A program made the translations under genes and the position numbers. The notes beneath the pieces were generated by a model that saw only the letters and a list, made by a program, of their open reading frames with translations, was not told the origin of the DNA and did not search any database. Shown piece by piece: positions 55,901 to 64,000 of a stretch of 64,000 nt of DNA. Source of the stretch: Babesia bovis T2Bo (taxonomy: Eukaryota; Apicomplexa; Aconoidasida; Piroplasmida; Babesiidae); contig NW_026261571.1 of NCBI RefSeq assembly GCF_000165395.2, positions 496,001 through 560,000 of the forward strand. The letters are read 5' to 3'. Within the stretch, counting starts at the first letter, position 1. Each line of letters begins with the position of its first letter.

Positions 55901-58840
55901 GTCTCTTAACGGCCATGCAGCACCAGGTTTATTAAAGTCGAAGGGATCGGTCCCGTATCTGTAACGTATGGTACCATCCGACAGCAAAAACATGGCCATA
56001 TTAGGGAAGTCAAAAACACGTTCCGCTCCTTTTGATAAGTTGATCATTTTGTCAATTTTCATGTTTTCATTGTACCTATATAACTCTCCCTCTCTAAGCA
56101 CTAACATATAGGTGCCATCATGGGTAAACGTCACATGTTTTATCTGAGCTTTGGAGTCGTTGAGATTCATCTTTACAGGCAGACCAGCCTTCATAGCACT
56201 TATGGTCTTGAAACAATTCAAATCTTCCCTACCGTAGATACATGTGTGGTTACCATAGGACAGACGTAAAAGTACCGAAAGGTTAATGAACCGGGTTACA
56301 TCATATGTGTGATCTGGTGAATATATCATAGTACCCGAGTGTAGGCAAGCATCTTGATAACAAAAGCACATTTTATATGTTGTTTTCGTAGCATTTACCT
56401 TGCCGCGATAGAACAATCTTGTTTGACCTACCATCCACGATTTATCATCCATGGGCATCCAAAATCCCTCTGGCAAATCCGTTGCATCTGGTATTCCTCG
56501 GTTAAAGATAGGCTCTATTCCAAATATTGATTCAAAATCCGCACGTGGAGCAACACTTGACAATGGCCGTTTTTGACCTGCACTGTTGAACAATTTCGTA
56601 CAATCGTAAGTGAGGTCAGATGTCATGTAAATGCCTCTCAAAATTATTTTATTCATCATACCACTAATGGCGAAAATTGGACCAGCATTTACTTCAAGAT
56701 TCCTGAACGACACCCTTTGGTTTTTGTTAAATCGCATTGGATTTAATATGGTCAACAATTTGAATTTAATCCCTTTAGGAGGTCGGAAAGTGTGTTTGAC
56801 ATCAGGGGTGGTCACCGTGTTGTAATTAACACGCTCTTTACCTTCAAATGAATAACAAACACCATAAAGATAACCTTCCTCAATTCCAGTAACGCGATAC
56901 TTGTGTTGATAGTAAACTACGCCAGGTTGTGCAAATATGCCATGGAAAGCATTAATTGCATGAAAAGACATGCTATTGATCAGTTCAGCAACTGCATATG
57001 CATTGCTATTGCATATCCTGTCGTAATCCACCACACTTTCAGGGTTTATTTTTACCATTGTAATATGCGGGACTTTAGGAAAGAGGGGCGTCGTTGGAAT
57101 ATAGAAAACAATGCTGTTCTGCTCCCATTCAGCATACATGTTTTTATGGACGAACGGGCTAGGAACAAGATAGCCTACCTTCATACTATAGTCAGATTCA
57201 GCTAAACAGTAAGGGTGATCCCATCGATTGCAAACAGAAATTTTATAGAGCTTGTCCACGCCAAATAACAACTTAGGAAAGAATTTAGCCGCGGATGACC
57301 AATAAGCATGCGAATCCACCATATAAGAAAAATCTGGGCTGTAAGTCAAATTAGACGCAGAATGCATGCTAATGCCTTTGTTATGAAACCTTCGAAATAT
57401 GGCGGAATGATCCAAAGAAACGTTGCTGATTTCCGTCATGAGTTTCTCCTCTACTTTAAAGTTGGATGTCGATTGTGCGACGGAATGGGCCAACATTGTC
57501 TTAGTTATACCAAACAATATATCTCCATCCGCCGGTGTAAGTCGCACTTCACTTAGGGGATGTATTAACTTATTGAGAACAATACGCGCTCTTCCCAACG
57601 CATCAACATTCACTATTACAGGGGCTACCATGGTATCTGTCTTGTCATCCAGCATCATCAATGCAAAAGGCGTTCTATAATCCTCTATCAAATTGCTTTT
57701 CTTCAACGCAGCACAAATCAAAACCTTTTCTCCTCCTAAATGCAACGGAAGAAGTACCTCGATTAAATGTTCTGTGGAATGACAGTACGTACCCTTGAAA
57801 CCAAGTTCATACCACTGGGCATTCCCATTGCCACATGTGCTTCCAGTACCATTTACATTTATAGCTGAAAGAACTGCGAAGTGCAAATCTTTCTCAGAAG
57901 CGTCCAGTCCATAAAAGGTGAGAAGTATTTGTCCAGACTTGACGCCCACGGTGTATTTTTTAATACTGGTACTTTTGACAAGTGGCAATACATCAATTTG
58001 AGTCCCATAATCCTTGGGGTTGCAAGGAATGAGGTATACATAAACATTATAGATCCCAGCATTTGCACTGGGTTCTAAGACTCCAGCATTGAGGAATACA
58101 ATTCTATCGTTGCCATAAGCGGTTGCAACGGCAGTGACATTATACTTGGTCGTGTTACCGGTCTTTAGATTAAAACCCAAATGTACAGAAGGACCCGAAT
58201 GGAAATCTTTCAGCAGTATACTGATATCACCATTTGGATCCACCCCGTATGTTATGCTACTTGGTGATTTTAGGATATAAAAAGTATGACAACTTTTGAG
58301 GACTGGTTTTGTCGAATATTTACGTTCTTTATCACATACAATGTGAACCATTTCATCACCGAATTTGGCGAAAGTAGACGAATCCGGTAGCAAGAATGAA
58401 GCGCCATAGGTATCATTGTAGTACCTCGTTTGGGAGTCCTTTTGATGCTGTGCTAATGAGTACTCAACCTTATTCTCATAAGTGTTCATTACTGTTCTAG
58501 GTCCTTGATATTTAAGTACTGCGGTGCTTACGGGATTTTGCGACGCTACGTCCTCAAAGGCAATGGTATAATACGGAAACGCAAGAGGGTTTTTAATACT
58601 TCTGGTTACAATGGGATTCTTGTTTTTTAACCCAGCTGTCCAATCGCTCGGCAATATACATTTCATACCCATGATACACCAAAAATCTTTCTCGGTGATG
58701 TTGGTGATAGTATCCGGCTCGACGATAGAATTACTATTGTTGAGGAGGTTCCAACCTCTTTCTTCTGAGATGGCATAATCGACTGTAGACAACGTGGCAA
58801 GCAACAGCCAGGCCACCTGGCCTATCCAGCAAGCTGCCAT
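49994..58840 (-). CDS. CRMP: Cysteine repeat modular protein (CRMP), second tandem member
   Basis: This is a single exon of 2,948 residues, 76 bp upstream of and parallel to the other CRMP gene. It has a signal peptide (AACWIGQVAWLLLATLSTVD), a beta-rich ectodomain of about 1,180 residues, then a He_PIG-like motif (GLTLDANTGTISGTPQKIG, about 1,197). GCC2/GCC3-type modules span about 1,235-2,115 (for example DCLCDAGYEWSDGRCVPCGR and similar). A PAN/apple-like insert with CIDMCKNNIYC lies near 1,620. At least six hydrophobic segments occupy about 2,120-2,550. A cytosolic tail of 400 residues contains a coiled coil near 2,830-2,885. The order of domains is the same as in its neighbour, but the coding gene lacks the 5' introns. 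It is probably an apical/rhoptry-secretion component like Toxoplasma CRMPA/B, by homology only. Confidence 0.85.
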   Translation of the reverse strand: MAACWIGQVAWLLLATLSTVDYAISEERGWNLLNNSNSIVEPDTITNITEKDFWCIMGMKCILPSDWTAGLKNKNPIVTRSIKNPLAFPYYTIAFEDVASQNPVSTAVLKYQGPRTVMNTYENKVEYSLAQHQKDSQTRYYNDTYGASFLLPDSSTFAKFGDEMVHIVCDKERKYSTKPVLKSCHTFYILKSPSSITYGVDPNGDISILLKDFHSGPSVHLGFNLKTGNTTKYNVTAVATAYGNDRIVFLNAGVLEPSANAGIYNVYVYLIPCNPKDYGTQIDVLPLVKSTSIKKYTVGVKSGQILLTFYGLDASEKDLHFAVLSAINVNGTGSTCGNGNAQWYELGFKGTYCHSTEHLIEVLLPLHLGGEKVLICAALKKSNLIEDYRTPFALMMLDDKTDTMVAPVIVNVDALGRARIVLNKLIHPLSEVRLTPADGDILFGITKTMLAHSVAQSTSNFKVEEKLMTEISNVSLDHSAIFRRFHNKGISMHSASNLTYSPDFSYMVDSHAYWSSAAKFFPKLLFGVDKLYKISVCNRWDHPYCLAESDYSMKVGYLVPSPFVHKNMYAEWEQNSIVFYIPTTPLFPKVPHITMVKINPESVVDYDRICNSNAYAVAELINSMSFHAINAFHGIFAQPGVVYYQHKYRVTGIEEGYLYGVCYSFEGKERVNYNTVTTPDVKHTFRPPKGIKFKLLTILNPMRFNKNQRVSFRNLEVNAGPIFAISGMMNKIILRGIYMTSDLTYDCTKLFNSAGQKRPLSSVAPRADFESIFGIEPIFNRGIPDATDLPEGFWMPMDDKSWMVGQTRLFYRGKVNATKTTYKMCFCYQDACLHSGTMIYSPDHTYDVTRFINLSVLLRLSYGNHTCIYGREDLNCFKTISAMKAGLPVKMNLNDSKAQIKHVTFTHDGTYMLVLREGELYRYNENMKIDKMINLSKGAERVFDFPNMAMFLLSDGTIRYRYGTDPFDFNKPGAAWPLRDLTRAFLDVMAFKKIRLPSVRNRIIALDIHPADDSGKYHIFYVDDAFMLSHSIVNIYEAMDNNEAVGVLSSTASVGNFVASDVVQNVVVKATTRQDDGKRQTFLFVHTYGLPHLSIYTVTGRRMELHGQMRTTGKIVDLVVGKNYLMGLTSDISPRGEITHNIIEIPLNRLINTSLHYPDIPRALYLGTEYKFNPVSTAYQSKNYYTKQKQELEQYGLTLDANTGTISGTPQKIGIINVKIKGVGDFHSAYSRVTFIFICQEGTTLDATQSNCVKCAKGTYWSMTKDSVSCLKCTDHIKNSTTINDGSKSVSDCLCPPGTYLKDLECIPCPLGTTSNSYGSENCPIIADAEKGHSSFDNMPSAISCKAGTFLKGDACVPCTVGYYCLGGILQPFRCSHGMTTERAGAKSGDDCLCDAGYEWSDGRCVPCGRTSYKENIGNNRCTPCPSVDDAKGMVYTPSFGSTSIRECIHCTPGYYYDANRLHCIPCPADSFCPGKAIIPLFCPNNTVTNGTNAGGRNDCLCVKGYGYASTARFILSLDNSCTICPVNTFQHVNGTNMPCLQCPKNTYTVANGSVSLSDCLPGPGFYIAGGDGFKTMTTRLESIEPSQLQASSVKCVANVEFDDSFSVTVLAKSLQVCIDMCKNNIYCRYVYYGDSETGVAHNDIVLSGEVTYIAYRPCKMFMYYERISVPSIVKTMQPFDKRIHRYQVLCEIFRGVNTFEPDKLVVRRCPMNHYCPGGDKFGKYQCPENSTTLMDGANNSSHCLCLPGFELSTSSSVKRCVSCKEGFYKDNTSNARCLPCPPMMTTTGRGAVSASQCVCNVGYFATTSNTMMRQLSRARMLPPVLPRRSRLTEFMKNNFNFSGEGDTSDILANITCKRCPDGYVCPGKWLPNSEYVVHNPPISCPDGSAVPQLSASANSLRKCICKPGYGAGTAFRDDVFLSCQKCAPGTFSETYSTSTCHGRCNDYAISFPGASSFKDCFCLPGRFMTLQLIENKEKFVCKKCSDGTICPGGFTVRQSGATIPDNLKEAIFSHTPQYPRMGYMAIFKRQRAEGSDIQWLPNKHDTYINEPPTPSQFGKYEHVADIHPCVYSNRCNSFGKGGCSEGSYGYLCGKCAPGFDARYLQSDCVRCKHPLFELLDLFVPRLILMFLVCLICHMNNRATTDGNFSIIAIFKIWYIFELSLIPLGMQQLTTSSSLVRFYNLYHNYFFKPILLYVHNERLNCWRPAIHRIWQILRSWGVPLPPADTHEDLDYNHIWYMQRFLGLAKPLIDALLLCILYYPCRLLYSRVESWSASSSRRISLDERIFSLTRRVNNENEEIKDKEEAALCLKTLDDPSAHETIGMAYIKHRKRGKVFLIQQLMLLMAFHLPSVVVNSLAMLWCGSVKYKDGDAVKVLMHLPEQICDPNNRLFFIGRIVGLANLGLWLLMLAVLFVALANYKYGSRSWNTIFMAGSDTNCRWWDAVHLSRQFLIAVLIVCHYGIRPKGDTEYMRAACYFILHFIYVTLHLTFSPYDKRNNESFNNLESLVLFSNLCMCIFIQGSYFYDFSDFGGFPIVVSLLVHVKIIWTIMLEYGHIQFANMKNNGKGELANMIIDFFSFAFEHRTANVYYDYKNDNLVMESSKIQEPYRSFYYNLVTRPLLKLAHLTGISMKGTEKRKSYSYSLQNRDFLVECIRNTIQRCSVLRQDVVLSDKWFYFITRYVFWYCHCLHVDLFDDKLSDNDLFHKIVLSHFSPQENISDAALSNFFVNFPIKRLSAHNAFHHNGDICDGKCAIFAGSKRKRKVEEVAESLLVECLFDTVYDLGPVTLVEFYLGLLSLNHFHESVLIRMFDAYRIHALYLKDERGFRLLREADALNENINNLKGEIEKTENGTAALQRHTLASDIEELETDIAKLNDTIDRERQVIMAGRAAAAVALNLHLGVDNIVSADLSYDDILSAISQQTNTATDPSDRRKGLLVPVNRSQR

Positions 58841-59305
58841 CGTCGATGTCTAGAGTTATGTTTATTCTAGCTACAGCCTATAACACCACTCTAATCTCAT
58901 TTTACGTTACTTTCAGATGCTATCCCGCGTTCATATCTGCTATACACGGCGCGATGGCAAAAAAAGGTCCTACACATCCAATGTGCGTGATCCTTGCCAA
59001 GCGATTCTAGCGCCGTTTCTTTACAAAGTAAAAATTTTATTATATATCATCTAATACAAGAATTCTGCAAGTGCAAAATGAATGTCTATACACTTGTACA
59101 TTAGTGTGGCCTACACCGTACGTTTCTGAATGGGAAGAGGTTGTGTGTATCAATCAAAACATGTATATTTTAATGCAATGCAACCCACATTTACTTTATC
59201 GATTATGTTTCATATATTTTGTACAATAGCGCTTTGTTTCAATGCAGTATTACAGCGTGAAGGCATATATATTTCGACACACCGGTAATAACCACAAGGG
59301 TAGAC
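58841..59305. other. Divergent promoter region, CRMP versus TFIIIC gene
   Basis: These 465 bp lie between the start of the intronless CRMP gene (-) and the start of the TFIIIC subunit gene (+). The stretch is AT-rich (for example the run around 59030-59060) with no coding signal or repeat. It should hold two back-to-back promoters. I recognise no specific factor-binding motif in it. Confidence 0.6.
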
Positions 59306-60670
59306 ATGAAATTGGCCATCATTGCTGTACCGGGTTACGTAGTTCCTGGGTAAGGATTAAGAATTATTTTCTTGTATGTAATTGTGGAACAGAGCTGACG
59401 GAAAAGATGTTATAGCGGCTCTCGGAGGCGAGAATACATTAGCACAGCTTCATAGATCCGATGCTGGTTAGTTCAATTCTGAGGAATTAACACGTTTAGA
59501 GGTGTCTCTGAATCTCAGTTTCCATCCTAACAGGTCATATGTGATTGGAAGGCAGGATGTAAATGGTAAACCGTGCATTTTGGCAATTCGCGTGAAACGT
59601 TGGAGTGATGGTAGAAGAACAGTGGAAATCATGGGAGTTGCCACCAAATTGTTTACGTTCACCACTCCAGCTGACTTTATCCATATCGCAAATGTCCCTG
59701 TAGTGACTGGTGATGAAGTTGGTACAGATCCTCTGAACAGGCCGTATGGGTTAGTACCACCTTTTTTCACGAAGATAGGATCTACTGTGAACTTATTCAA
59801 GGAACAGTTAATGAATGCTTCGCAAGATAAAACTAATAAAATAGAGAATTCACATATGTTTAATGCAGTAGCACATTTCGACGATGATGCCATACCAACC
59901 AAGCCTATGGGCTCAAACTTAATGGCACCTCCAGGTATGTATGAGCGTAGCCCGTTGACATTGATATAGACGAGGCTTTGATGGCGGAACTCGAGGTACT
60001 TTTCAATCAGCGGCCTGTATGGTTACGAAATGCAATTGATGAGTATTTGCCAAAATCATTTTCCACTTGGAAAAAGAAAGTGGCCTTTGCAAGAACTTGT
60101 TATATTTTTGCTGGTAGGTTGCTGATGATATTTGTGCATCTTTGCAGATGGCCCTTGGAGGGGTTGTATGTGCAAACTGGGCTACGACCCTAGGAAACAT
60201 CGCGACTCTCATATATATCAGGTATGTAGGGTACCTCATATGCTATGCCTTTGTAGATAATTGATTTTCGAGATCCCTACTATCGGTCTATAAGCTGGAA
60301 AACCGAAAAACACGGTAGTACGCGTGACCAAACTACCGATAAAACAATCATGGCCACGTGTTCATCGCACATGGATGTAGTGTCTAAGATGAGAAACTTT
60401 AACCCGGAGGTTCATTTCTTAATACCTCCATCTAGACCATCGCAACTGTATCAGTTTTGTGATATATTTGATGCCGGAATCCAAAAATTGGTGAACGAAC
60501 AAGATTTGAGAGAGAACAATCCTTGCTCCAAGGCCACAGGTACTTTCTGTTGATGATGTACAATAACTTTAGGGTGGTATTCGCAATCCACAATGTCTAA
60601 GATACGTAGTATGATGAATGTAAAGAGTCTTCGAATGAGGCAGTCACTAACGGGAACCAAGCTGGCCTAA
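59306..60670 (+). CDS. GTF3C5: Transcription factor IIIC subunit, GTF3C5/Tfc1-like
   Basis: This subunit of TFIIIC recognises the A box of tRNA genes and recruits TFIIIB and Pol III. The exons are 59306-59349, 59393-59466, 59500-59934, 59970-60113, 60148-60221, 60257-60539 and 60573-60670, giving 383 residues (human 519). The N-terminal triple-barrel part has MKLAIIAVPGYVVPG and DVIAALGGENTLAQL, matching the family's VEYPG and LGG opening. The DNA-binding part reads RPVWLRNAI, then an ARTCYIFADGPWRGC segment and LGYDPRKHRDSHIYQIIDFR, which fits the conserved RP.W.R, GPWR and FGYDPR..P....YQ..DFR motifs. All introns are 33 to 43 nt and every join keeps the frame. The protein is shorter than animal homologues, so terminal extensions are reduced. 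It converges on UTP20, 177 bp away. Confidence 0.87.
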
Positions 60671-60847
60671 TCCCTGTATGTAAACCCTGCAGTGTTACAT
60701 ACAAATATCAGGATTCATGGCCAGCTATTCCTCATGATAATGATCACACATGTTCAACTAAAATATAATACAACATTCTGCAGGGTACTACCCTATTATA
60801 TAGGGATATAATAAATCATTAGTAATATTGATGACTACAGAACGATG

Positions 60848-63800
60848 TTATACCAAATTGTGTTTTTTCTTCTTTTTCCTATGGGTCTTCTTTGTTTTCG
60901 GGCGGCTGTTGGATTGCCGCTTCAGACGCTGCATCATCTTTCTACGGGACACAAAGTCTCTAGCAAAACTTAACAGCTTCGTGTATTCGTTGGCTTTATC
61001 CATCATTGAAAACCGAGACTCAATATCGCATATAATTTGGTGAGCATGTTCAGACACCAGCGATGTGCGATTTTGCTGCGCTTCATCGTCATCCACGTAT
61101 TCCGATATGCGATGCAGGTGGATGTTACACGTTAAAGCGCGGCTGGATGCAATCATGATTCTAAGCATAGGTGCCCTAAGATGCGTATCGTAAGCTTTGT
61201 CATTCTTGACGTAGTGGTGCAGTAGTTTCAGTAGTATATCTATCCGGCGCTTACAATGCGTATAATTGCCCAGGCACAAACGCAGGTCATGGCATAATTT
61301 GTTGATGAGTCTTTCTAAGTTCTTTTCGGCTTCCGATATATTGGCTAATATTTGGTCCATTAAGGACGTTACGCATTGCTCCAGAGCAACGCCTACTTTA
61401 TCATGGCGTTCTATCATAGCTGTCTCAATGGACAGTAGTTTTAAACCTGGGCGAATCAAAAGGTATATTTCGCCATCATACTTCTGGTAGATGTTGGCGT
61501 ATCCCTCCGCGGACGACACCAAGCGTGTTAACATGCGCAATGACGCCGCGCGGATCCATGGATGGCTCGATCCAATTCCGTGATCTAGTGCGAATTGCCA
61601 CACTCTGTTCATAACAACCACTAGTGAGTCAGTGCCTGGGTACAGTATTTCATTTATTGTCAGACTATCCCTACTTTGAGGGAGATTTAAAAACTGATCG
61701 AGCAGTCTTAACCAGTAGTACGGAAACTGCCACAATACGCTGTTAGGTAATACAGACAACTCGCTTTCAAGGGTTGGTGTAAAGCCAACGGCGAAGTCAA
61801 AAATACAACTTTTCCGTACCCACGCTAGCGAATTCTCTGTTGAAAGGCAGTGGAACGAAAAGTATGCAAATGCAACTTCTTTGCATCCGTCAGTTTTAGT
61901 GAGAAAGTGGGTTATGCACTCCATTAGCCCTTTCTTGATGTCAGGTGGGCTTTCTGACCAAATAAAAGCGATGATGCGAGCCATAACTCGTTTGCACTGA
62001 AGGTCGCTTTCATTCAGTAGCTGCATCGTCACACATACCATTACCATCTCGCTATAACGCTTCCATCCTGCTTTCCTGCACAAACCACGCAAAAAGTGGC
62101 GTAGGCATTGTAAAACGGTTAGGCGTACCAGAGGAATAGATGAAGTAACATGTTTCAGCAACATCCCGAACCGCTTGGAACGGTTGGACTCTTCCATGGG
62201 AACGCATATGAGAAACATTGCGATCGCTTCCGATGATGCACGCATGGCAGATGGAGTCATGCCGCCTTTGAGCATACGTACCAGGATTTCTTGGAAAACC
62301 TGGTAGAGTGTTTTCTCAATATTGTCATGTGTCATCTCCAGCTGCAGCAGTAACGTAAAAAGCTTCAATATGGCGGGTTGTAGACCAACACGGTCGAGGT
62401 TAGCTTCCAGTTGCATCAGTATGCCTGGCACTAGCTCCTTGGATTTGCCCATCTTTTCCCAGGCGGCGAATAAAATATCCCTCTGGTTGGACCTTAGAAA
62501 GTGTGACACCAAGGTTATATGGTCCTTCACTATATCGTCAGAACCGATGAGATGCATGGATCCCATGCTCTCCACTAAATGCTCCGCAAGTATGGGTCCA
62601 CAAATATTCATAAATTCTGTATTGTCATTACACAGATGTATTAGAGGTGCTGCCGCGGACTTCTGAAGTTTCATATCTTCTGATATGAAGCACAATACGA
62701 TACCTAGTGCCGTTGTCATCCAAGACACTTTTGCTAGAGACAATCCCAACTCTCCGTTGGGCTCCACATCGTCTGGGATCCTGGTTTCAAACTCACTTTG
62801 TACATCCACGGCCAATTTTGCATAAATCTTCAATGCCACGTCCACAAACAGCGGTGAGACTATATGGTCATCAAATCCCAGTTTGGTAGATGATGCCAGG
62901 GAGCGCCCCGTGGATGTCCCAGGATACAGTGTATAGAGCTCCTCCTTAGCTTTATTGGTAAGCATGAAACTATTCTTTTGCGGTTCCTTAGAAGAAGACC
63001 CATTATTGCTATTCACGGAGTGGAGCTTCAGCGATGCAGTGGCTAACTCAGAAAACTGGGCATATTGGGACTGAGCCTCAGACGGCAGCTGCGCCTTGAA
63101 GCGTCTCTTCATGCCACGTACCAATGGGAGGAAAGCATAGAAAACAACGCTTGCTAAAGCGTAGAGATCCACATTTTTGTTGGCAAGTAAACCCGTAACA
63201 GAACTTGACAATAGGCGTTCAACTACCTGTAAGTGGTTCACTGAGTACTCAAATCGCATGTCTGGAGGCATTGTACATGTACCCTTGACTATTGACCATA
63301 GATATCGAATTGTGCTCAAACATACGTCGAAGCTACCAAACTCACTTAGTAGCCTAACTATTCCCGAAGCCTTTGATTCTTTCGTCTCTGTCATCTTTGA
63401 TAAAACGCCTTCCTTCTCACGTTCTAAAATCAACACATTAGTTATCAGGTCGCAAAGCGTAGTGACGACTTTGTCGTGGGTTATTTCGAATCCAGGATTG
63501 GCCATTGAGAAAGTAGATAGAATAGCATGGCACGTGTATAGAAGAACCTGCAATTGGTATCCACGTGACATGTGACCTGCTAACTCTTTCAAAACCACGG
63601 GGAAATACTCGAAGCCTATACACTGGAGAAACTTAATGAGAGCTTGGCGCCCAGCTTGACGTATGTCGTGAGTTCTTGTGCACAAGGACTTGCAAAGAAG
63701 CCTTGACAGCTTAACCACCTCTTTAGCACAACTATCAGCATTCTGATGCCTCAACAAAGATCCAAAGGCGCCATATGTGCTGGGACATGGAATTTCAGCA

Positions 63801-64000
63801 CCATCTTCCGTACGTGTGAGCATCTGCCGGAGCCTTTGCAGGAGCCAACGGTACTTAGCATCGTCACCTGGTTCCTGTGATACCAATACGGATGGTTTTT
63901 CGTTAGTAGGTAATGGCAGATTAACTATAATTCGAGAGAAGACGTGTAGCCCGTCTTCAACATCAGATTCATATAGCTCAAGCAGCCGGTGCAGAAACGT
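60848..64000 (-). CDS. UTP20: U3 snoRNP protein UTP20, C-terminal part (partial, 5' end beyond window)
   Basis: UTP20 is a very large HEAT/ARM-repeat protein of the small-subunit processome, needed for 18S rRNA maturation. The frame is open from the window edge to the stop at 60848, about 1,050 residues (human UTP20 is 2,785), so only the C-terminal third is present. No start should be assigned inside the window, because the frame continues through position 64000. Family marks include RQAGRQALIKFLQCIGFEYF followed by a VVLKELAGHMSRGYQLQVL segment, which fits the conserved RGYQ.HVL block. Many helical repeats follow, and a Lys/Arg-rich C-terminus (roughly the last 40 residues) resembles the nucleolar basic tail of UTP20. 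No intron is needed in the visible part. Confidence 0.83.
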   Translation of the reverse strand, partial: TFLHRLLELYESDVEDGLHVFSRIIVNLPLPTNEKPSVLVSQEPGDDAKYRWLLQRLRQMLTRTEDGAEIPCPSTYGAFGSLLRHQNADSCAKEVVKLSRLLCKSLCTRTHDIRQAGRQALIKFLQCIGFEYFPVVLKELAGHMSRGYQLQVLLYTCHAILSTFSMANPGFEITHDKVVTTLCDLITNVLILEREKEGVLSKMTETKESKASGIVRLLSEFGSFDVCLSTIRYLWSIVKGTCTMPPDMRFEYSVNHLQVVERLLSSSVTGLLANKNVDLYALASVVFYAFLPLVRGMKRRFKAQLPSEAQSQYAQFSELATASLKLHSVNSNNGSSSKEPQKNSFMLTNKAKEELYTLYPGTSTGRSLASSTKLGFDDHIVSPLFVDVALKIYAKLAVDVQSEFETRIPDDVEPNGELGLSLAKVSWMTTALGIVLCFISEDMKLQKSAAAPLIHLCNDNTEFMNICGPILAEHLVESMGSMHLIGSDDIVKDHITLVSHFLRSNQRDILFAAWEKMGKSKELVPGILMQLEANLDRVGLQPAILKLFTLLLQLEMTHDNIEKTLYQVFQEILVRMLKGGMTPSAMRASSEAIAMFLICVPMEESNRSKRFGMLLKHVTSSIPLVRLTVLQCLRHFLRGLCRKAGWKRYSEMVMVCVTMQLLNESDLQCKRVMARIIAFIWSESPPDIKKGLMECITHFLTKTDGCKEVAFAYFSFHCLSTENSLAWVRKSCIFDFAVGFTPTLESELSVLPNSVLWQFPYYWLRLLDQFLNLPQSRDSLTINEILYPGTDSLVVVMNRVWQFALDHGIGSSHPWIRAASLRMLTRLVSSAEGYANIYQKYDGEIYLLIRPGLKLLSIETAMIERHDKVGVALEQCVTSLMDQILANISEAEKNLERLINKLCHDLRLCLGNYTHCKRRIDILLKLLHHYVKNDKAYDTHLRAPMLRIMIASSRALTCNIHLHRISEYVDDDEAQQNRTSLVSEHAHQIICDIESRFSMMDKANEYTKLLSFARDFVSRRKMMQRLKRQSNSRPKTKKTHRKKKKKHNLV

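Noticed and set aside
60848..63886. Complete 1,012-residue gene starting at 63886
   Set aside because: The codon there is TTG, not ATG, and the frame stays open to the window edge with UTP20-like sequence, so the gene is partial.
1..64000. CRISPR arrays, insertion sequences, phage or bacterial operons
   Set aside because: No repeat-spacer array, terminal inverted repeat, transposase or Shine-Dalgarno layout was seen. The window is eukaryotic nuclear DNA with spliceosomal introns.

Overview
The window is nuclear DNA of an apicomplexan parasite, most likely a piroplasm of the Babesia sensu stricto type. The grounds are very dense gene packing on both strands, many tiny introns (mostly 33 to 50 nt, GT..AG, often GTAAGT/GTAGGT..TACAG), eukaryotic housekeeping proteins, probable apicoplast-targeted proteins, moderate GC content, and two giant cysteine repeat modular proteins (CRMPs) of the kind known from Plasmodium and Toxoplasma. 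I cannot fix the species from the sequence alone. All exon joins below were made by hand from splice signals, frame continuity and family similarity.

Layout. 0.2-3.5 kb: a seven-exon signal-peptide/membrane protein (+), ribosomal protein L9 (-), a spacer with a candidate structured Pol III RNA, and an organellar S15 ribosomal protein (-). 3.6-9.9 kb: a TTC27-like TPR protein (+), a small RRM-like protein (+), an Arg/Tyr/Asp-rich protein (-) and signal peptidase subunit SPC12 (-). 10-13.6 kb: a large unrecognised protein with a hydrophobic leader (-), followed by tRNA-Thr(AGT). 14.5-22.1 kb: four + strand genes in a row: a GCN2-like protein with a degenerate kinase domain, an organellar release factor, a divergent TBP-like factor, and the UFM1-conjugating enzyme UFC1. 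22.1-30.7 kb: two unrecognised - strand genes, a seven-exon single-pass membrane protein (+), and a 1,556-residue Ser-rich protein (-) whose stop codon overlaps that of the + gene. 30.7-32.4 kb: the longest spacer. 32.4-38.4 kb: cap-binding protein NCBP1/CBP80 (+), a leader-bearing unknown (-), U2 snRNP A' (-) and tRNA-Trp(CCA). 38.4-58.8 kb: two head-to-tail CRMP genes (-) that fill about 20 kb with only 76 bp between them. 59.3-64 kb: a TFIIIC subunit (+) and the C-terminal part of UTP20 (-), cut by the window edge.

How the genes relate. There are no operons. Many genes serve RNA and expression: RPL9, S15m, UTP20 (ribosome biogenesis), NCBP1, U2A', the TBP-like factor, TFIIIC, two tRNAs and the organellar release factor. 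The GCN2-like pseudokinase, UFC1 and SPC12 touch translation control and ER protein handling. The CRMP pair is the parasite-specific highlight: Toxoplasma relatives act in an apical membrane complex needed for rhoptry secretion during invasion. The + strand also seems to carry an excess of A over T from roughly 10 to 37 kb whatever the gene orientation, which may mark a replication- or transcription-linked composition domain.
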